Part shown: positions 6,245 through 8,608 of the stretch, piece after piece
Layout: each line of letters opens with the position of its first letter
How positions within the stretch are numbered: the stretch's first letter is position 1
NCBI GenBank assembly: GCA_945787585.1
Contig: CALZIG010000156.1
Coordinates: forward strand, 1 to 8,608
Length of the DNA stretch: 8,608 bases
Direction of reading: 5' to 3'
DNA from: an uncultured Gammaproteobacteria bacterium
GTDB taxonomy: Bacteria; Pseudomonadota; Gammaproteobacteria; SZUA-140
Position numbers and translations under genes: made by a program
Notes under the pieces: generated by a model
Told to the model about the DNA's origin: nothing
What the model saw: the letters and a program-made list of their open reading frames with translations, nothing else
Databases searched by the model: none

Positions 6245-6274
6245 TATCAATAAATATTTCTAGAGAGAATAATC

Positions 6275-6757
6275 ATGGGTGATGAGTTAACACATTTTAA
6301 TGCTGCCGGTGAGGCACATATGGTGGATGTGGGTGCAAAGGATATTACGGTGCGTGAGGGTATTGCTGAAGGGCGGATTTTCATGGAGCCTGAGACCCTG
6401 AAGAAAATTATGGCCGGTGATCATAAGAAAGGTGATGTGCTTGGCATCGCGCGTGTTGCCGGAATTATGGGCGCAAAGAAGACGCCAGACCTGGTGCCGC
6501 TTTGTCATCCTATTATGATTACAGCGGTTGATGTTGAGCTGACCCCTGAGCCTGAAAATAATTCGGTTTATTGCAAGGCAGTCGTGCGATGCAAGGGCAA
6601 CACCGGCGTCGAGATGGAGACATTGACCGCGGTACAGGTCGCGCTACTGACGATTTATGATATGTGTAAGGCGGTAGACCGCGGCATGATGATGACTGAT
6701 ATCGGGCTGTTGTCTAAATCGGGCGGTAAGTCTGGCTCGTGGCGACGTACTGCATAA
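6275..6757 (+). CDS. moaC: Cyclic pyranopterin monophosphate synthase MoaC
   Basis: MoaC converts the MoaA product 3',8-cyclo-GTP into cyclic pyranopterin monophosphate in the cytoplasm. The 160-residue protein (E. coli 161) carries the family motifs [16 protein letters not shown] (5-20), [15 protein letters not shown] with K51/K52 (50-64), DLVPLCHPI (72-80), GVEMETLTA (111-119) and YDMCKAVD (128-135). D129 and K132 correspond to the catalytic D128 and K131 of E. coli. It ends [10 protein letters not shown] plus four residues, as usual. The ATG has a modest GAGAG about 7 nt upstream. The gene is 51 nt after moaA, with a terminator-like hairpin between, and 19 nt before moaD. Confidence 0.97.
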   Translation: MGDELTHFNAAGEAHMVDVGAKDITVREGIAEGRIFMEPETLKKIMAGDHKKGDVLGIARVAGIMGAKKTPDLVPLCHPIMITAVDVELTPEPENNSVYCKAVVRCKGNTGVEMETLTAVQVALLTIYDMCKAVDRGMMMTDIGLLSKSGGKSGSWRRTA

Positions 6758-6776
6758 TTGTTTGAATGAGGGAATT

Positions 6777-7010
6777 ATGGAAATTGACGTAAAGTTTTTT
6801 GCTAGTCTTCGTGAACGTATGGGGCGCACCAGCGATAAAGTGACGCTTGATCAGCCGGCAGCCACTGTCGCCGTCGTTTGGGCGAAAGTGTCTTCTGAGC
6901 CGATGCCCAGTAATATCCTGGTTGCCGTCAACAAGGAATACACAGATCTGAATCAAGCATTAAAAGGCGGTGATGAAGTGGCCTTTTTTCCGCCCGTGAC
7001 TGGAGGTTAA
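6777..7010 (+). CDS. moaD: Molybdopterin synthase small subunit MoaD
   Basis: MoaD is the ubiquitin-like sulfur carrier of molybdopterin synthase. From ATG 6777 it has 77 residues, near the E. coli length (81). It begins with the beta strand MEIDVKFFASLRERMGR, has the internal VAVNKEYTDLNQALKGGDEVAFFPPV typical of the fold split over residues about 49-74, and ends VTGG. The terminal Gly-Gly is adenylated by MoeB and then thiocarboxylated. A TTG at 6762 would add MNEGI but is rejected, because GAGG (6768-6771) sits 5 nt before the ATG and the ATG product starts at the first strand. It is 5 nt from moaE, so the two subunits are probably translationally coupled. Confidence 0.95.
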   Translation: MEIDVKFFASLRERMGRTSDKVTLDQPAATVAVVWAKVSSEPMPSNILVAVNKEYTDLNQALKGGDEVAFFPPVTGG

Positions 7011-7015
7011 AGAAG

Positions 7016-7486
7016 ATGAAAGTGGTTGTTCAGACGGACAAACTTGATCCATATCAGGCGATCACGCACCATGAAACCACTGAATTAGAATCAGGCAAGC
7101 ATGGTGGCGTGGTCAGTTTTGTGGGCACGATGCGCGATTTTAATGATGGTGAAGATGTCACTGCGATGAATCTGGATTATTATCCGGGGATGACTGAAAA
7201 GCATATCGAGCAGGTCTGCCAGGAGGCAATGGAGGGCTGGGATGTCATGGATGTATTAGTGGTGCATCGTGCCGGTGATGTCTACCCATCCGACCCGATC
7301 GTGTTGGTGGCGGTATGGTCTGCTCATCGCGCCGCAGCATTTGATGCCTGTCGTTATGTGATCAACTATTTAAAAGAGCGCGCCCCTTTCTGGAAGTGTG
7401 AAGTGACGACTGAAGGAAAAAAACATTGGGTAGAGCATAATTCAGAAGACCCGGGTGCAGCCAAAAGCCGTTTGAAATCAGCTTAA
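7016..7486 (+). CDS. moaE: Molybdopterin synthase catalytic subunit MoaE
   Basis: MoaE binds cyclic pyranopterin monophosphate and, with two thiocarboxylated MoaD subunits, makes the dithiolene of molybdopterin. The 156-residue protein (E. coli 150) has GGVVSFVGTMRD (30-41), LDYYPGMTEKHIEQ (53-66), VVHRAGDVYPSD (82-93) and SAHRAAAFDACRYVINYLKERAPFWK split over 102-127. K120 and K127 correspond to the E. coli active-site lysines K119 and K126. H84 and R85 form the conserved HR pair. The Shine-Dalgarno GGAGG (7002-7006) lies inside the end of moaD, 9 nt before the ATG. It is the last moa gene before the intrinsic terminator at 7521-7555. Confidence 0.97.
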   Translation: MKVVVQTDKLDPYQAITHHETTELESGKHGGVVSFVGTMRDFNDGEDVTAMNLDYYPGMTEKHIEQVCQEAMEGWDVMDVLVVHRAGDVYPSDPIVLVAVWSAHRAAAFDACRYVINYLKERAPFWKCEVTTEGKKHWVEHNSEDPGAAKSRLKSA

Positions 7487-7520
7487 ATTCCCGCTGACTA
7501 AATTTAATTGATTTGATTAC

Positions 7521-7555
7521 AAGGCCTGCGTGAGATGATCACTCGGGCCTTTTCG
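7521..7555 (+). terminator. Intrinsic terminator of the moa operon
   Basis: AAGGCC (7521-7526) pairs perfectly with GGCCTT (7546-7551). Inside, a T-G and a G-C pair, one mismatch and a GTGA/TCAC stem (7530-7533 with 7539-7542) enclose the loop GATGA. TTTTC continues after the stem. The hairpin lies 35 nt after the moaE stop and only 20 nt before the next gene, so that gene depends on read-through or its own promoter. Confidence 0.72.
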
Positions 7556-7575
7556 TTGGCTTAAATGAGTGTTAG

Positions 7576-8208
7576 ATGAAAGGGCCGGGCCTGATGAGAG
7601 AAAAAGAGCAAAGTACGCGAATTATATTTGTCCGCCATGGGGAGACCGATTTTCCACTGGATCGTCTTTATTGCGATGACAGAGAGTCCCCTCCGCTGAA
7701 TACGGCCGGGATAGCGCAGGCTGAGGCAGCTGCTATGCGGTTATCGAATGTCTCAATTGATGCAATCTACGCTAGTCCTACGCAGCGCACACAGATGACC
7801 GCTAAGGCAGTCGTGGAAAAAAATGGTGGTGAAATCATTACTAATGACGCCTTTTTGGAGCGACGATTTGGTGAATGGGATGGGCTCTATTTTGATGAGG
7901 TTGAGAAAAATTACCCGGAGGGGTATCGCGCCTGGAAAGAGGATCCGCTTAATTTCGCCCCAAAAGGCGGGGAAACAATAGGGGGTTTACTGGCCAGAGT
8001 TAGAATTGGTGTAAATACGGCTTTAGCGTCTCACGCAGGCAAAACAGTCGTGATAGTCGCCCATGTTGGCCCGATCCGAGTGATGATGGCAGAGGCGTTG
8101 AAAATGCCGCTTATTGGCTATCGCCAGCTAAGGATCGACTATGCCTCGTCATCTGCCGTTGATTTTGGTGAGAGACAAAATAATATTGTATATCTTAATA
8201 GGATTTGA
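7576..8208 (+). CDS. Histidine phosphatase (phosphoglycerate mutase/CobC-like) family protein
   Basis: The 210-residue protein has the family core: the phosphohistidine motif FVRHGET with R20, H21 and G22; a second-shell arginine R71 in YASPTQRTQMTA; the proton-donor glutamate E95 in FLERRFGEWDG (93-103); PKGGET (129-134); and the second catalytic histidine H163 in VIVAHVGPIR. It removes phosphate from a small molecule or protein. The ERRFGEWDG segment and length resemble alpha-ribazole phosphatase (CobC) and cofactor-dependent mutases, but the substrate cannot be told from sequence. HVGP replaces the more usual HGG. The ATG at 7594 is an alternative start (AAAGGG at 7579-7584 before it), since the fold begins near residue 15. 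It follows the moa terminator by about 20 nt, with no convincing promoter of its own. Confidence 0.9.
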   Translation: MKGPGLMREKEQSTRIIFVRHGETDFPLDRLYCDDRESPPLNTAGIAQAEAAAMRLSNVSIDAIYASPTQRTQMTAKAVVEKNGGEIITNDAFLERRFGEWDGLYFDEVEKNYPEGYRAWKEDPLNFAPKGGETIGGLLARVRIGVNTALASHAGKTVVIVAHVGPIRVMMAEALKMPLIGYRQLRIDYASSSAVDFGERQNNIVYLNRI

Positions 8209-8397
8209 TTTATACTGTTTTATTGGATAGCGTTTTACGGTAAGCCACGTTTATCCTAAAGGTTCTATTTGATGTGGCCGATATAAATGTATGGAACGTC
8301 AGTGTATTGAATGGAGTGATTGGCCTCGTAAAATAAATTTCTGTTGCAAATCAACGGAATTAGCGGCTTCACTGCAAAGTAGTAGATAGGTCAGGTG
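8209..8397. other. Gene-free stretch upstream of the 8398 promoter
   Basis: No supported coding region lies here. Short dyads occur, GCCAC (8244-8248) with GTGGC (8274-8278) and GTTG-CAAAT-CAAC (8343-8355). Neither has a U-tract or matches a known operator that I recognise. No clear terminator for the phosphatase gene is visible. Confidence 0.5.
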
Positions 8398-8426
8398 TTG
8401 ACACGGAATGTGTCTGTTGCTATAAA
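8398..8426 (+). promoter_or_regulatory. Near-consensus sigma70 promoter
   Basis: A perfect -35 TTGACA (8398-8403) and -10 TATAAA (8421-8426, 5 of 6) are separated by the optimal 17 nt. The expected start site is near 8433, giving a leader of about 130 nt before the ATG at 8565. The perfect inverted repeat GACAC-GGAAT-GTGTC (8400-8414) overlaps the -35 and the spacer and could be an operator. This is the best promoter match in the window and implies strong expression of the downstream gene unless repressed. Confidence 0.78.
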
Positions 8427-8467
8427 TAGCGCAGCATAAAAAAGATTTTAAATGTGCGGATATAGAT

Positions 8468-8545
8468 GGAAGCTTTTGTCCGTAAACTTGCAAGCAACCG
8501 TGCCATAGGAAGACAGGCAAGGGCTTGTGTAAGACAATTGCTTCC
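8468..8545 (+). ncRNA. Candidate structured 5' leader RNA with nested inverted repeats
   Basis: GGAAGC (8468-8473) pairs with GCTTCC (8540-8545). After a symmetric TT/TT internal loop, TTGTC (8476-8480) pairs with GACAA (8533-8537). Inside this, CAAGC (8491-8495) pairs with GCTTG (8523-8527), and TGCC (8501-8504) pairs with GGCA (8516-8519) around an 11-nt loop. The element lies between the promoter and the ribosome-binding site AGGGGG (8553-8558), the place of a riboswitch or other leader regulator. It does not match the cyclic-di-GMP, cobalamin, TPP or molybdenum-cofactor RNA motifs as I know them. An open frame runs through it, so coding is not fully excluded. Confidence 0.42.
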
Positions 8546-8564
8546 AAATAACAGGGGGTTTGAT

Positions 8565-8608
8565 ATGAAAATTCGTAATGTAGTTAAGAGTTTAGCAATG
8601 GTTGGGGC
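8565..8608 (+). CDS. Start of an unidentified gene, probably an exported protein (partial)
   Basis: Only 14 codons are visible, MKIRNVVKSLAMVG, before the window ends. A positively charged start followed by a hydrophobic run is how a signal peptide begins, so export is likely but unproven. AGGGGG (8553-8558) is a strong ribosome-binding site with a 6-nt spacer and decides this start. An in-frame ATG at 8466 would add 33 residues rich in arginine, but it lacks a good ribosome-binding site and would spoil the signal peptide. The strong promoter and long leader suggest an abundant or regulated product. The family cannot be named. Confidence 0.6.
   Translation, partial: MKIRNVVKSLAMVG

Noticed and set aside
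8468..8545. Cyclic-di-GMP-I (GEMM) riboswitch
   Set aside because: ACAGGCAAGG looks superficially like part of the motif, but the GCAAAGC segment and the second stem are absent.
8299..8547. Open frame of 82 codons on the minus strand near the right end
   Set aside because: It overlaps the strong plus-strand promoter and structured leader, has no recognisable family features, and no ribosome-binding site supports it.
1..8608. tRNA, rRNA, CRISPR arrays, insertion sequences or attachment sites
   Set aside because: No cloverleaf, regular repeat-spacer array, transposase frame or terminal repeats were seen by eye on either strand.

Overview
The window looks like a chromosomal segment of a gammaproteobacterium. 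The main evidence is the gene order on the minus strand, rpsU-yqeY-dnaG-rpoD. This is the macromolecular-synthesis operon, and its DnaG, S21 and RpoD N-terminus are close in length and motif to the Escherichia coli proteins as I remember them. I cannot name a genus from the sequence alone.

Layout. Positions 1-2790 (minus strand) hold the start of rpoD (cut by the window edge), a candidate rpoD promoter, dnaG, yqeY, rpsU and a good sigma70-type promoter for the operon. Positions 2858-4562 (minus strand) hold moeB, preceded 19 nt upstream by a six-bladed, apparently cytoplasmic kelch protein; the two probably form a transcription unit. Positions 4563-5119 form a long AT-rich divergent region without a gene, ending in a terminator-like hairpin in the moaA leader. 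Positions 5120-7486 (plus strand) hold moaA-moaC-moaD-moaE, closed by an intrinsic terminator at about 7521-7555. A histidine-phosphatase gene follows at 7576-8208. The last 400 nt contain a near-consensus sigma70 promoter (TTGACA-N17-TATAAA), a roughly 130-nt leader with nested inverted repeats, and the first 14 codons of a gene that begins like an exported protein.

How the genes work together. MoaA and MoaC convert GTP to cyclic pyranopterin monophosphate. MoeB adenylates the C-terminal Gly-Gly of MoaD so that it can carry sulfur. The MoaD/MoaE complex inserts two sulfurs to give molybdopterin. The window therefore carries the steps from GTP to molybdopterin, split over two divergent units, while later genes (mogA/moaB, moeA, mobA) are not here. 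The rpsU-dnaG-rpoD unit serves translation start, replication priming and housekeeping transcription.

Nothing here is clearly a new defence or mobile system. The points most worth a second look are the structured leader at 8468-8545 behind its strong promoter, the kelch-moeB pairing, and two terminator-like hairpins before and after moaA.
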